Shown piece after piece: positions 13,759 to 20,217 of a stretch of 20,217 bases of DNA. The DNA lies in the IMG/VR virus record IMGVR_UViG_3300027851_000146, positions 1-20,217 of that record; one strand, 5' to 3'. The notes below the pieces were generated by a model, which saw nothing but the letters and a program-made list of their open reading frames with translations, was not told the origin of the DNA and searched no databases. Position numbers and translations under genes: made by a program. Source of the stretch: a virus. The number at the start of each line of letters is the position of its first letter. Position 1 is the first letter of the stretch.

Positions 13759-14276
13759 GGGCACCTCTCAATCTCTTGGCGCAACATGGCGCCGTTGATG
13801 TTCCTATGGGCCTGTCCTTCGTGCAGCCGCCATGCGTAGCCCACAAAGTCCAGTTGCTCCGGTTTCAGGTGCCTGCGAACCATGACATCGCTCAGGTAGT
13901 CGATGGTTTCCATGTGGTCCAGCAGCGGTTCAATCGCCTCTCGACGGGCTGCGAACAGATTGTGACCACCGCGCGGCTTTCTGAAAAACCCTACACCGTT
14001 GTGCAAGGCAATCTCTCGGGTGCAGACGCTGGTGTGAGTCTTGAGCCCTTCGATGACGGCCTCCATCACGCCCGGGTACACAAAGTCGTCGCTGTCCACG
14101 TAGGACACGAACGGGTGTGATCCGCGCTGGTAGCCTTGCGCGCGGCCAAACCCAACCGTGCCACCCATGTTGCGGATGACGTGAACCGTGCAGGGCTCAT
14201 CCTCCAGCGAGCGCAGGCACTCGGCCAGCCAGTCGATCCGGGTTCCTGCGTGGGTCAGAACGTGAACGTCGATCAT
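13746..14276 (-). CDS. GT2-like glycosyltransferase embedded in the tail operon (176 aa)
   Basis: The ATG at 14276 overlaps the stop of the BNR tail gene (ATGA), and the 3' end overlaps the next tail gene by 13 nt, so it is locked into the late operon. The protein starts MIDVHVLTHAGTRIDWLAEC, like the first strand and helix of a GT-A fold. Residues 42-52 (GFGRAQGYQRG) and the FVSYVDSDD segment at 56-64 match the nucleotide-sugar binding and metal-binding DxD region of family 2 glycosyltransferases. After that comes LKTHTSVCTREIALHNGVGF and a short C-terminal part. At 176 aa it is shorter than typical GT2 enzymes (often 230 aa or more), so the acceptor part is reduced. Donor and acceptor cannot be read. 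Late expression suggests modification of a virion protein. Confidence 0.8.
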   Translation of the reverse strand: MIDVHVLTHAGTRIDWLAECLRSLEDEPCTVHVIRNMGGTVGFGRAQGYQRGSHPFVSYVDSDDFVYPGVMEAVIEGLKTHTSVCTREIALHNGVGFFRKPRGGHNLFAARREAIEPLLDHMETIDYLSDVMVRRHLKPEQLDFVGYAWRLHEGQAHRNINGAMLRQEIERCPWRN

Positions 14277-16063
14277 GGTTTGTCCGTGTAGCGGTCGGGG
14301 ATCGTCACGTCCAGCAGGCCAGATGTCGGGATCAGGTGGCGGAAGGTGTTCAGGTCCTTGGCGCCGTCCAGCACCAAGCCTCGTGTGTCGCGCCACGTCC
14401 CATCCATGCGCCGGAATGTCTCGGCGGTGATGATCTTGCTTTGGCGTGTCCACGTCAGGCCGTCATCCTTGGACACGTAGACGTGGTAGCTGCTGGTTTC
14501 TGCCCGCCATGAGTTGACCGCCACGACCCCGGGTTCTCCGTCCTTGCGCGGCTCGATCGCCGTGAAGTCGCCGAACTTGCCGAGCTCAAGGTCGGCATCA
14601 AACCCGGTCGGCGTGATGTCGCTCCACGTCAATCCGCCGTCTGTGCTGCGAATGAACGTCAATGGTTCTTCGCCCGGCGTGACCGTCAGATGGGTAGCGT
14701 CGGCTTCGCTGTAGGCCTTGGCCGATGGCTGCAGTCCGTGGCCCAGCTTCGCCAAGACGTAGTTCTCGCCCAGGTGAACCATGCACGACACGAACAGGCC
14801 GGGCCAGAACAGGGACGGCAGCGAAGGCGAGTCGAAAAGCTCACCCATGCGAACCGTGGGCTCGTCGTAGGTAATCGAGGCCGTGACGCCTGCACTCATG
14901 TCGATGCGGGCGATGCGGATGTCGTGGTGGGTCTGGTAAGTGCCTTCGATGGTACCGGCCTTCATCACGAAATAGGACAGCAAGAAGACGTTGTTCGGAA
15001 GTGCCACCGTTCGCATGTGCTGGGCCGCGAGTTCATCGATGTGGGTGAACCAAGCGGCGGGATAGTAGAAGTCCGCCGTTGACCAGAAGGTTTCGTTGGA
15101 CAGTTGGCCATCAAACAGCGCGGTCAGGTCCAGCACCTCCAGCGTGCTGAAATTCTTGTTGATTGCGCGCAGCATCCAGAATTTGCGCGAGTAGTCGCGC
15201 GGGTCCAGCGCACCGCTGTACTCCGTCCAATAGAAGCGTTCCCGCATCAGCACCGCCAGGTGGTTTTCTGTGGCGATGCACGGCATGTACTGTGCGAACT
15301 CGACGTCGGGGTCAGCGAACACCTCGGATGCGATGGCGAAGTTGTAGGCCACCTGACCCAGCTGCACCACGGTGACGGATGGGTCGTTGCGTGGCCGGCC
15401 CGCCGTGTCCACCCGCTCGGAAAACCGAGGGTAGGCGCAGAACACCGCATTCACATGGGCGTCCGATACCGTGCTCGGGATCTTCCCGGCGAAGGCCATG
15501 CAGGGAGAAAACACCGGGAACAGTTGCGCATCGGCGCTGGTGAAGCCGTCGTACAGGTGGAGTGTGGTTGCTGGGAACACATCGGCCAGGACCTTGTGCC
15601 CGCCCCACTGGTTGAACCGGGCGATCTGCACATGCCGGCGCATGATCCGGTAATCGATCTCCTGCGCCTGTTCTTCCGTTCCACCACCAAGAACTTCTGC
15701 GTCAAAGGTGTAGGTGTAGGCGAAGGTGTCGAACTGCGAGTAGTCCTGCAGGATGCCACCGAAGTACGTTGCTCCCGGTGTCGGAGCCGCGTCCGAAATC
15801 TCGGTCTTCGGGGCCGGGATGGGCTGTGCCGGAAGCTGGTAGCGCGTGACCGTTCGGCCCTGCTGTATGTCGGACTTCGGGTAGCCGTAGGTCAGGAACC
15901 CGAGCTGCTCGATGTTGACGCGGCTGAATTCACCGCTGACGCGCGTCTTGGTGGTGGAGTTGCGCTGGCTGAACTGCCAGTCACCGCCGGCCCCCCGCTG
16001 CGCCCGCACCTGCGCCGTCCCGACAGGACTCGGGCCATCCGGCAGTTTCGGGTACAGGTCCAT
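14273..16063 (-). CDS. Tail protein with BNR/Asp-box repeats (596 aa)
   Basis: The ATG directly follows the stop of the 152-aa gene with no gap. Two Asp-box motifs (SxDxGxTW) are visible: STDGGLTW at 473-480 and SKDDGLTW at 531-538, spaced as in beta-propeller blades of sialidase-like folds. The N-terminal 60 residues (QRGAGGDWQFSQRNSTT, then VNIEQLGFLTYGYP) may attach it to the tail. Residues 95-450 are beta-rich with many aromatic residues. No sialidase catalytic set (Arg triad, Tyr/Glu pair) could be assigned by eye, so enzymatic activity is unproven. A role as tail fibre, spike or glycan-binding propeller fits the position between structural genes and the glycosyltransferase. Confidence 0.85.
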   Translation of the reverse strand: MDLYPKLPDGPSPVGTAQVRAQRGAGGDWQFSQRNSTTKTRVSGEFSRVNIEQLGFLTYGYPKSDIQQGRTVTRYQLPAQPIPAPKTEISDAAPTPGATYFGGILQDYSQFDTFAYTYTFDAEVLGGGTEEQAQEIDYRIMRRHVQIARFNQWGGHKVLADVFPATTLHLYDGFTSADAQLFPVFSPCMAFAGKIPSTVSDAHVNAVFCAYPRFSERVDTAGRPRNDPSVTVVQLGQVAYNFAIASEVFADPDVEFAQYMPCIATENHLAVLMRERFYWTEYSGALDPRDYSRKFWMLRAINKNFSTLEVLDLTALFDGQLSNETFWSTADFYYPAAWFTHIDELAAQHMRTVALPNNVFLLSYFVMKAGTIEGTYQTHHDIRIARIDMSAGVTASITYDEPTVRMGELFDSPSLPSLFWPGLFVSCMVHLGENYVLAKLGHGLQPSAKAYSEADATHLTVTPGEEPLTFIRSTDGGLTWSDITPTGFDADLELGKFGDFTAIEPRKDGEPGVVAVNSWRAETSSYHVYVSKDDGLTWTRQSKIITAETFRRMDGTWRDTRGLVLDGAKDLNTFRHLIPTSGLLDVTIPDRYTDKP

Positions 16064-16522
16064 TCATTGCTCTTGCGTGTTGTTGTGGTCGGTCCACCAG
16101 GGAACGAATGGCGCATCACCGCCTGAAAGTGCAATCTCTACCGGCGGGTCAGAATAGGTTCCACTGGCCACTCCAGTACCGCGAAGCGTGAACGTCACGC
16201 CGTCCGAGCTGGTCAACAGATCAACCTCGTAGGGCTCATAGCTGAATGCGAAGCGGATCAGCGCCGTGCATGGCAGCGTGAACATGCCATCTGGCGCCAC
16301 GAAAATGAATTCGTTTTCCACTGGGCCACTGCCAGACCCTTGAATGCAGTCGTTTCCGGTGAGGCCACTTACGACAGGCGAACGATCCCCCGAGATGAAG
16401 TAAGCCGCCTCCAGCAGGTCTGCCGATTCAACCAGCGACTCATCAAGAAATGAGATCGTTTCAAAGGTATCGAACGTGTCCCAATAGGTCGCCCGGACAA
16501 CCGCCTTCACATAGGTCGGCAT
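16064..16522 (-). CDS. Small beta-rich virion protein (152 aa)
   Basis: The ATG at 16522 lies 3 nt after the stop of the 146-aa gene; the stop abuts the BNR gene's ATG. The sequence opens MPTYVKAVVRATYWDTFDTF, has an acidic middle (FLDESLVESADLLEAAYF) and a beta-rich C-terminus with FAFSYEPYEVDLLTSSDGVTF. No family recognised. Packing between structural genes supports a tail or neck component. Confidence 0.75.
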   Translation of the reverse strand: MPTYVKAVVRATYWDTFDTFETISFLDESLVESADLLEAAYFISGDRSPVVSGLTGNDCIQGSGSGPVENEFIFVAPDGMFTLPCTALIRFAFSYEPYEVDLLTSSDGVTFTLRGTGVASGTYSDPPVEIALSGGDAPFVPWWTDHNNTQEQ

Positions 16523-16525
16523 GGC

Positions 16526-16966
16526 TTACTCGGTCGGCAGTGCGAAGGTCGCGTAGTCGATCAACTGCGGAGCTGCGGAAACCAGCGCGGTGTCCGAAAT
16601 GTTCATGTCGTGGCCGGCGATGCCGACCGTGCCCTGCCAGCGGCGCTGCGTGGTGCTCAGGGTGCCATCGTCTGCAGCGGTCACAAAGCGGAAGAACGAT
16701 GCTGTTCCGGTTGCCACGTTCACACCGCTCCAGACTTCTGCAACGGTCTTTGTGATGACGCCATCAGCAGCCACCGCTTCAACCGTCAATCCCGTGGCGG
16801 TCGAGTTGTTGCTGATCGTGCAGAGCAGCGTCGCACCGCCCAGGCTGTCATTCGCCGAAGACGGGATGGTGCCCGCGTAGATTTTGACGAAACCAAGGTC
16901 CATCGCTTCTTTGAAGCTGCCCGTGTCGAGCATGTAATTGCGCAGGCCGGTTGATTGTTTTGCCAT
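16526..16966 (-). CDS. Small phage structural protein (146 aa)
   Basis: AAGGA lies about 6 nt before the ATG at 16966. The protein starts MAKQSTGLRNYMLDTGSFKE, followed by VKIYAGTIPSSANDSLGGAT and a Ser/Thr/Val-rich beta region with FFRFVTAADDGT near 90-101. I recall this layout (LRN.ML, IY.G..P..A, FxRF) from unnamed proteins in many podophage and siphophage virion clusters. The fold is probably an all-beta virion domain; the exact location in the particle is unknown. Confidence 0.8.
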   Translation of the reverse strand: MAKQSTGLRNYMLDTGSFKEAMDLGFVKIYAGTIPSSANDSLGGATLLCTISNNSTATGLTVEAVAADGVITKTVAEVWSGVNVATGTASFFRFVTAADDGTLSTTQRRWQGTVGIAGHDMNISDTALVSAAPQLIDYATFALPTE

Positions 16967-16975
16967 GATGATTCC

Positions 16976-17389
16976 TTAGACAGAGATTCCGGTGAATGGG
17001 GCGGTGATTTCGATCTTGTTGCCGACACCGAGCGGCAGAGGGGATGGGAATCGCACGGCAGCGATCAGCACGCCGGTCGTTGAACCTTTGGTCGGCGATG
17101 TGGAGACAAACCCACCCGTGGCGGTTTCGGCAGCCGTGGTGCCGGTGAACAGGGCCACATCGGCCTCGTTGTCCACAGCCCCGGAAGCGATAGCGCCAAG
17201 CACCAATTCAGGTCGAGTGGTTTGCGAGTACAGCGTCTGTTCTGTCGCGAGCCCGGGAAACGTCGCCATCGTGTCGCCGGGTTGTGGCGTGTAATCTCCC
17301 TTGTACAGACCGACGTACAGGTTCGGGTATTGGGTGCCGGCCTTGAGCGCGGCAGACCACAGGTAATTCAAGCCTTCAACCGGGATCAT
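16976..17389 (-). CDS. Small phage structural protein (137 aa)
   Basis: A strong SD, AAAGGAGG, lies about 6 nt before the ATG at 17389, directly after the stop of the 408-aa gene. The sequence MIPVEGLNYLWSAALKAGTQ leads to YVGLYKGDYTPQPGDTMATF and a beta-rich, Thr/Ala-rich C-terminal half ending ITAPFTGISV. It is paired with the 146-aa gene 9 nt downstream and may share its fold (both have a helix-then-strand start and a 'YxG' segment). No named family recognised. Confidence 0.8.
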   Translation of the reverse strand: MIPVEGLNYLWSAALKAGTQYPNLYVGLYKGDYTPQPGDTMATFPGLATEQTLYSQTTRPELVLGAIASGAVDNEADVALFTGTTAAETATGGFVSTSPTKGSTTGVLIAAVRFPSPLPLGVGNKIEITAPFTGISV

Positions 17390-17401
17390 TTCGACCCTCC
17401 T

Positions 17402-18628
17402 TTAAGTGACAGAACGAGCCGTCATGTAGCAGCCGAAAGCCGCCGTACCGCTGCCAGGCGAACTGCCAGACAGCGCCGTGATGAGAGTCCGCAAACCGTT
17501 GGTTTCGCGGTAGATGGATGCGCCGGAATCAGCCGGAGCGAATGCGATCTGCTTGTCCTGCAGAATCGTGATCGAGCCGTCGATGCCGGCGCGCACTGGG
17601 CCGCGCGGGCTGAACCACGTCACATCCCTGCTGTTCGGGATCGTGGCCAACGTGCCGGGCGTGGCTCCGTAGGGGGCGACTTCCCTCATTTCGGCCTTGG
17701 ACACATCACCACCGGGGAAGAACCATGTCTTCTTCGCGGTCGCCATGTAGACGCCACCTTCGACAGCGGCCACCAGCGTGACCACATCGGGGAACGGGAT
17801 GTAGCCGGTGCCGGGCTTGTACAGGCCCAGGCTGTAGGGCAGCGAGTAGCGAACAAACTGACCCTGAGCCGACAGCAGGCGCCCGTTGTGGTACGCCAGG
17901 ATGTCAGCAGGAGGAAGAGAGGCTGTGACCTCGTGCACCACAGGTTCACCGCTGGAGGTGATGACGCTCAGGTCTTGCAGCGTGGTGCCGATGGGAAGCG
18001 TGCGGTCGCGGTAGAAGATGTCGCCATCGGGTGCCGTGACGAACACATCCACCGTCGCAGCCAGTGCGGCCATGGTCAGGCGGATGCGCCCGTTCTCTGG
18101 CACCTGCACGAAAGCCGGTTCTGTCAAGGCTGACCGCAGGCCGCTGGCCAGCACGGTCGCAAAGCACACCGCGTACATGCCTTCGCGCAAAGAGCCGCCG
18201 GCCTGGCCGACACACAGCGGCGCAGGGTTCGGCATGGCGGGCACCAGTCGGGCCGTCGATCCATTGCGGATCAGGTTCAGCGTGAAGCCATCCGACCAGG
18301 CGAGGCCGTTTGGCGTTTCGGCGTAGCAGACATTGGCGAAGGCCGACGCCAAGGTCGCCACGGACTCGTAAGGCGCAACGCCGTCGAATCGGTACAGGTT
18401 GGCGCCCGATGCGTAGTAGCCGTAGCCACCCGAGCTCGTCAGGCTTCGAACATTGGAGCCCGTCACGATGCGCTCGGAGCCGGGACGGCGCTGGAACGTG
18501 CCGACTTCTGTCAGGTCGACGTTCACGGCATCGCGCACGGCGCTCTTGCCAGACGCATCCTTGGGCAGGCGGTCATCCGGCGCGCGGTTGTTGATGCCGG
18601 TGAAGCCCGGGACTTTGACGGGCTTCAT
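17402..18628 (-). CDS. Tail hub / stabilisation protein candidate, P22 gp10-like (408 aa)
   Basis: The start overlaps the adaptor gene stop (ATGA) and lacks its own SD, so it relies on coupling. The N-terminus VKVPGFTGINNRAPDDRLPK and the following DAVNVDLTEVGTFQRRPGSE match the opening of podophage head-completion proteins such as P22 gp10 (N-V-D, G, RxG pattern). The remainder is beta-rich with repeated short strands (YYASGANLYRFDG, GVYMATAKKTWFFPGGD, ILAYHNGRLLSA), consistent with a beta-propeller that extends the portal and tail. It directly follows the head-to-tail adaptor, as gp10 follows gp4 in P22. The family assignment is by pattern and context. Confidence 0.8.
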   Translation of the reverse strand: MKPVKVPGFTGINNRAPDDRLPKDASGKSAVRDAVNVDLTEVGTFQRRPGSERIVTGSNVRSLTSSGGYGYYASGANLYRFDGVAPYESVATLASAFANVCYAETPNGLAWSDGFTLNLIRNGSTARLVPAMPNPAPLCVGQAGGSLREGMYAVCFATVLASGLRSALTEPAFVQVPENGRIRLTMAALAATVDVFVTAPDGDIFYRDRTLPIGTTLQDLSVITSSGEPVVHEVTASLPPADILAYHNGRLLSAQGQFVRYSLPYSLGLYKPGTGYIPFPDVVTLVAAVEGGVYMATAKKTWFFPGGDVSKAEMREVAPYGATPGTLATIPNSRDVTWFSPRGPVRAGIDGSITILQDKQIAFAPADSGASIYRETNGLRTLITALSGSSPGSGTAAFGCYMTARSVT

Positions 18629-19293
18629 GGCAGGATGGATGTATTGGCGTGCTCGACGTCGTGGCGCGTGATGCGGCGCATGTCGGCGTCAGGCAGCGGG
18701 CCGAAGTGGCGCGTGAAGCGGGCCTCGGCCTTGTCGGCGCGAGCCGGATCGAACACCTCGACATCGGGGATGCTGAATCCCTTGTGCATCGCCCAGTCGA
18801 TCAGGTGGATGTGGTTGGCTCGGTGAATCTCGGGCTCGTCGGCATCGTTGACCAACGGGTCCAGCGGCAGGCGGTAGCACTCCAAGTCGATGCGGTCATC
18901 GGCAACAAACGTGCCGACAACCCGGATCTTGGTGTCGTCCTGCACGATGCAGAAGGCTTCTTCTTCGCTCTCGCGCCAGTCCGGGATGTTCTTGTCCAGC
19001 CACTCGCGCGACTGGATGGGTAGCGGTGTAGGGTCATCACCGCTGGCGTGGATCAGGCGCACCGCGATCAGCTCGTAGACCGACTCGTGCAGCGCATAGG
19101 TGTGCGTGCCAACGGTCAGCGGAATTTGGGTGACAGCCGCGGTGGCATCGTCACGCAGCAGGCGGGCACGGATGCAGGCCTGCTCTTGTGCTTCGTTGAG
19201 CCAATCCGTCACATCCAAGTCTTCGAACAGGTAAGGCAGCGCCTTGTCGTTCACGTTGACGCGGAATCGGCGGATCAGTTCTTCTAGCGTCAT
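18625..19293 (-). CDS. Head-to-tail adaptor protein (222 aa)
   Basis: The protein begins MTLEELIRRFRVNVNDKALP and continues FEDLDVTDWLNEAQEQACIR, the start pattern I associate with podophage adaptor proteins annotated as DUF6682, functionally like P22 gp4 or T7 gp11. A helical N-terminus, a central beta part (THTYALHESVYELIAVRLI near 62-80) and a helical C-terminus (RADKAEARFTRHFG) fit the adaptor plan. It would form a ring under the portal and accept the tail. The ATG at 19293 lies 1 nt after the stop of the 130-aa gene, and its stop overlaps the next start (ATGA). Confidence 0.8.
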   Translation of the reverse strand: MTLEELIRRFRVNVNDKALPYLFEDLDVTDWLNEAQEQACIRARLLRDDATAAVTQIPLTVGTHTYALHESVYELIAVRLIHASGDDPTPLPIQSREWLDKNIPDWRESEEEAFCIVQDDTKIRVVGTFVADDRIDLECYRLPLDPLVNDADEPEIHRANHIHLIDWAMHKGFSIPDVEVFDPARADKAEARFTRHFGPLPDADMRRITRHDVEHANTSILP

Positions 19294-19294
19294 G

Positions 19295-19687
19295 TCAGCG
19301 CACCCCGAACTGCTCGATCAGGTTGGCGACTTCGGCGCGCAGCTTGGCGACACCCAGGCGCTTGTCCAGCTTGGTTTCGTATTTCTCGGCGTAGGCTTCG
19401 AGCGTGTCCTTGTCCATGGACTCGACATGCAGCAGCATGGATTCCATTTGCTGGTGCTCGTCGTCCTTCTCCTGTTCGACAGCCAGCGTCGCGGCCTCGG
19501 CCATGGCCTGCTCTTGCTCGGGTGCAGTGGTGGTGTCGTCGCTCACCTTGAACTCGGCGAAGCGCAGCAGCGGTTTCGCGTACTGGGCCGGGATGGGCTT
19601 GGTGTCACCGGGCGTCCACGCGGTTTTCAGCGGCGTGCGGTCGGTGTAGGGCTTCCAGCCGGTGTACTTGATGCGGACGAATTCCAT
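19295..19687 (-). CDS. Charged 130-aa protein between head and adaptor genes
   Basis: The start at 19687 has GGAGA about 7 nt upstream; the longer frame to 19807 overlaps the upstream gene and lacks support. The first half (MEFVRIKYTGWKPYTDRTPL, then WTPGDTKPIPAQYAKPLLRF) looks like a small beta domain. The second half is helical, Glu/Lys/Gln-rich (APEQEQAMAEAATLAVEQEK onward), ending in KLRAEVANLIEQFGVR, a possible coiled coil. Proteins of this size and layout often lie between capsid and adaptor genes in phages. No specific function can be assigned. Confidence 0.75.
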   Translation of the reverse strand: MEFVRIKYTGWKPYTDRTPLKTAWTPGDTKPIPAQYAKPLLRFAEFKVSDDTTTAPEQEQAMAEAATLAVEQEKDDEHQQMESMLLHVESMDKDTLEAYAEKYETKLDKRLGVAKLRAEVANLIEQFGVR

Positions 19688-19700
19688 GTGTGTCTCCAGA

Positions 19701-19726
19701 AGCGGGCCAGCCGGAGCCAGCCCGCT
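19701..19726 (-). other. Intergenic hairpin in the late operon
   Basis: AGCGGGC (19701-19707) pairs with GCCCGCT (19720-19726). Next to it, on the minus strand, GCAC-GCAA-GTGC forms a small hairpin with a GNRA loop right after the stop codon of the upstream structural gene. With no T-run, it more likely protects or trims the mRNA 3' end than terminates fully, giving more of the upstream protein than of the downstream ones. Confidence 0.4.
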
Positions 19727-19739
19727 CGCACTTGCGTGC

Positions 19740-20217
19740 TTACTTGACGCCTTCTGCCAGACCGAACACCACGATGTCGGTGACAGACGCCGAAGCGTTG
19801 GCAGCACCGCCCGTGGTCAGGATCAACCAGGCTTCTTTCTGGAGGGTCACAGGGGCGTTGGTCGTGGCATTGCGCAGGCGACCAACTGCGTTCACAGCCA
19901 GCGCGCTACCGAAGTAGGTTGCAGACTGCGGCACAGCGGAATCGTCAACGCCATCGACGTACTCAAAGCCCAGGTTGGCCGTCACGGATGCGGTCCAGGC
20001 GTCGGACACGATCACTTCGCTGTCCACGAACAGGAAGCCGGCGGGCAGCAGGCCCACACGAACCTTGTCGCCACTGGCCACAGCAGCGGTGGTGTCCGAG
20101 CCGATGACGGCGCCGGATGCGTTGGTCTGCACCTTGTAGGGAAGGGCCGACAGGTTGCCCCAAGGGGTCGAGCCAAGTTGCACGCGGGCGTCCTTGGTGT
20201 TTTTGGTGATGGTTGCC
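19740..20217 (-). CDS. Beta-rich structural / head decoration candidate (start just outside window)
   Basis: The frame is open to the window edge and reads ATITKNTKDARVQLGSTPWG. The last bases (minus strand G GCA ACC) suggest an ATG whose first two bases fall outside the window, giving about 159 residues; the internal GTG at 20183 is not needed. The rest is Ala/Val/Thr/Gly-rich and beta-like (KVRVGLLPAGFLFVDSEVIV, then TASVTANLGFEYVDG), ending VVFGLAEGVK. There is no enzyme motif. Its place upstream of the adaptor, where podophage major capsid and decoration genes lie, and the hairpin after it fit an abundant head protein. Confidence 0.8.
   Translation of the reverse strand, partial: ATITKNTKDARVQLGSTPWGNLSALPYKVQTNASGAVIGSDTTAAVASGDKVRVGLLPAGFLFVDSEVIVSDAWTASVTANLGFEYVDGVDDSAVPQSATYFGSALAVNAVGRLRNATTNAPVTLQKEAWLILTTGGAANASASVTDIVVFGLAEGVK

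Noticed and set aside
13759-13764. GTG start two codons upstream for the lectin-like tail protein
   Set aside because: The GTG overlaps the GAGAGG SD that is well placed for the ATG at 13758.
15104-16126. Long plus-strand frame opposite the BNR tail gene (and similar ones opposite the giant gene, e.g. 649-1557)
   Set aside because: These are shadows of GC-rich minus-strand genes, with no SD, no recognisable domain and His/Arg/Val-rich composition.
20183-20183. GTG start of the right-most gene inside the window
   Set aside because: The frame continues upstream as ATITKNTKDAR and the edge sequence fits an ATG cut by the window border.

Overview
The window looks like part of a temperate, podovirus-type phage or prophage with a GC-rich genome, most likely from a betaproteobacterial host such as the Burkholderiales. 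The host guess is an inference from base composition and protein style; no host gene is visible. Almost all genes lie on the minus strand, so the virion cluster reads from right to left. No tRNA, rRNA, CRISPR array, integrase or transposase was found.

Right part (about 9.1-20.2 kb, minus strand): a dense late operon with start/stop overlaps. In transcription order it holds a small beta-rich structural protein that lacks only its first bases, a 130-aa charged protein, a head-to-tail adaptor-like protein, a P22 gp10-like stabilisation/tail-hub candidate, three small structural proteins, a tail protein with BNR/Asp-box repeats, a short GT2-type glycosyltransferase, a lectin-like tail protein with about seven 20-residue repeats, a 318-aa virion-type protein and a 598-aa protein carrying a GGIVKGPGSGTSDS-type motif.

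Middle (about 7.4-9.1 kb): a locus laid out like immI of phage P22. An Mnt-like ribbon-helix-helix (RHH) gene on the plus strand diverges from a 56-aa Arc-like RHH gene on the minus strand. The Arc-like gene overlaps a Rha/KilAC antirepressor by ATGA. Next to the Mnt-like gene, on the plus strand, is a small membrane protein with its own extended -10 promoter, placed where P22 has the exclusion gene sieA. As in P22, the locus sits inside the virion gene cluster. The 97-bp divergent intergenic region holds a perfect 12-bp inverted repeat and 11-bp-spaced direct repeats that look like operators.

Left part (1-7.4 kb): four uncharacterised genes follow the antirepressor in the same tightly packed operon (155, 64, 190 and 153 aa). 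Then come three consecutive arrays of pentamers (GGCNN on the minus strand). Each is bounded by one conserved palindrome and one conserved hairpin, giving a composite element of about 340 bp without genes. A lone plus-strand gene (93 aa) is flanked by a 17-bp direct repeat. The left end is filled by a giant open frame (1,626 codons visible, running off the window) whose product resembles the very large, probably ejected polyvalent proteins of podophages.

The likely logic: late genes build the head neck, tail and ejected proteins; the immI-like module adds a second immunity circuit (RHH repressors holding down an antirepressor); the plus-strand genes behave as morons that could be expressed in the prophage.
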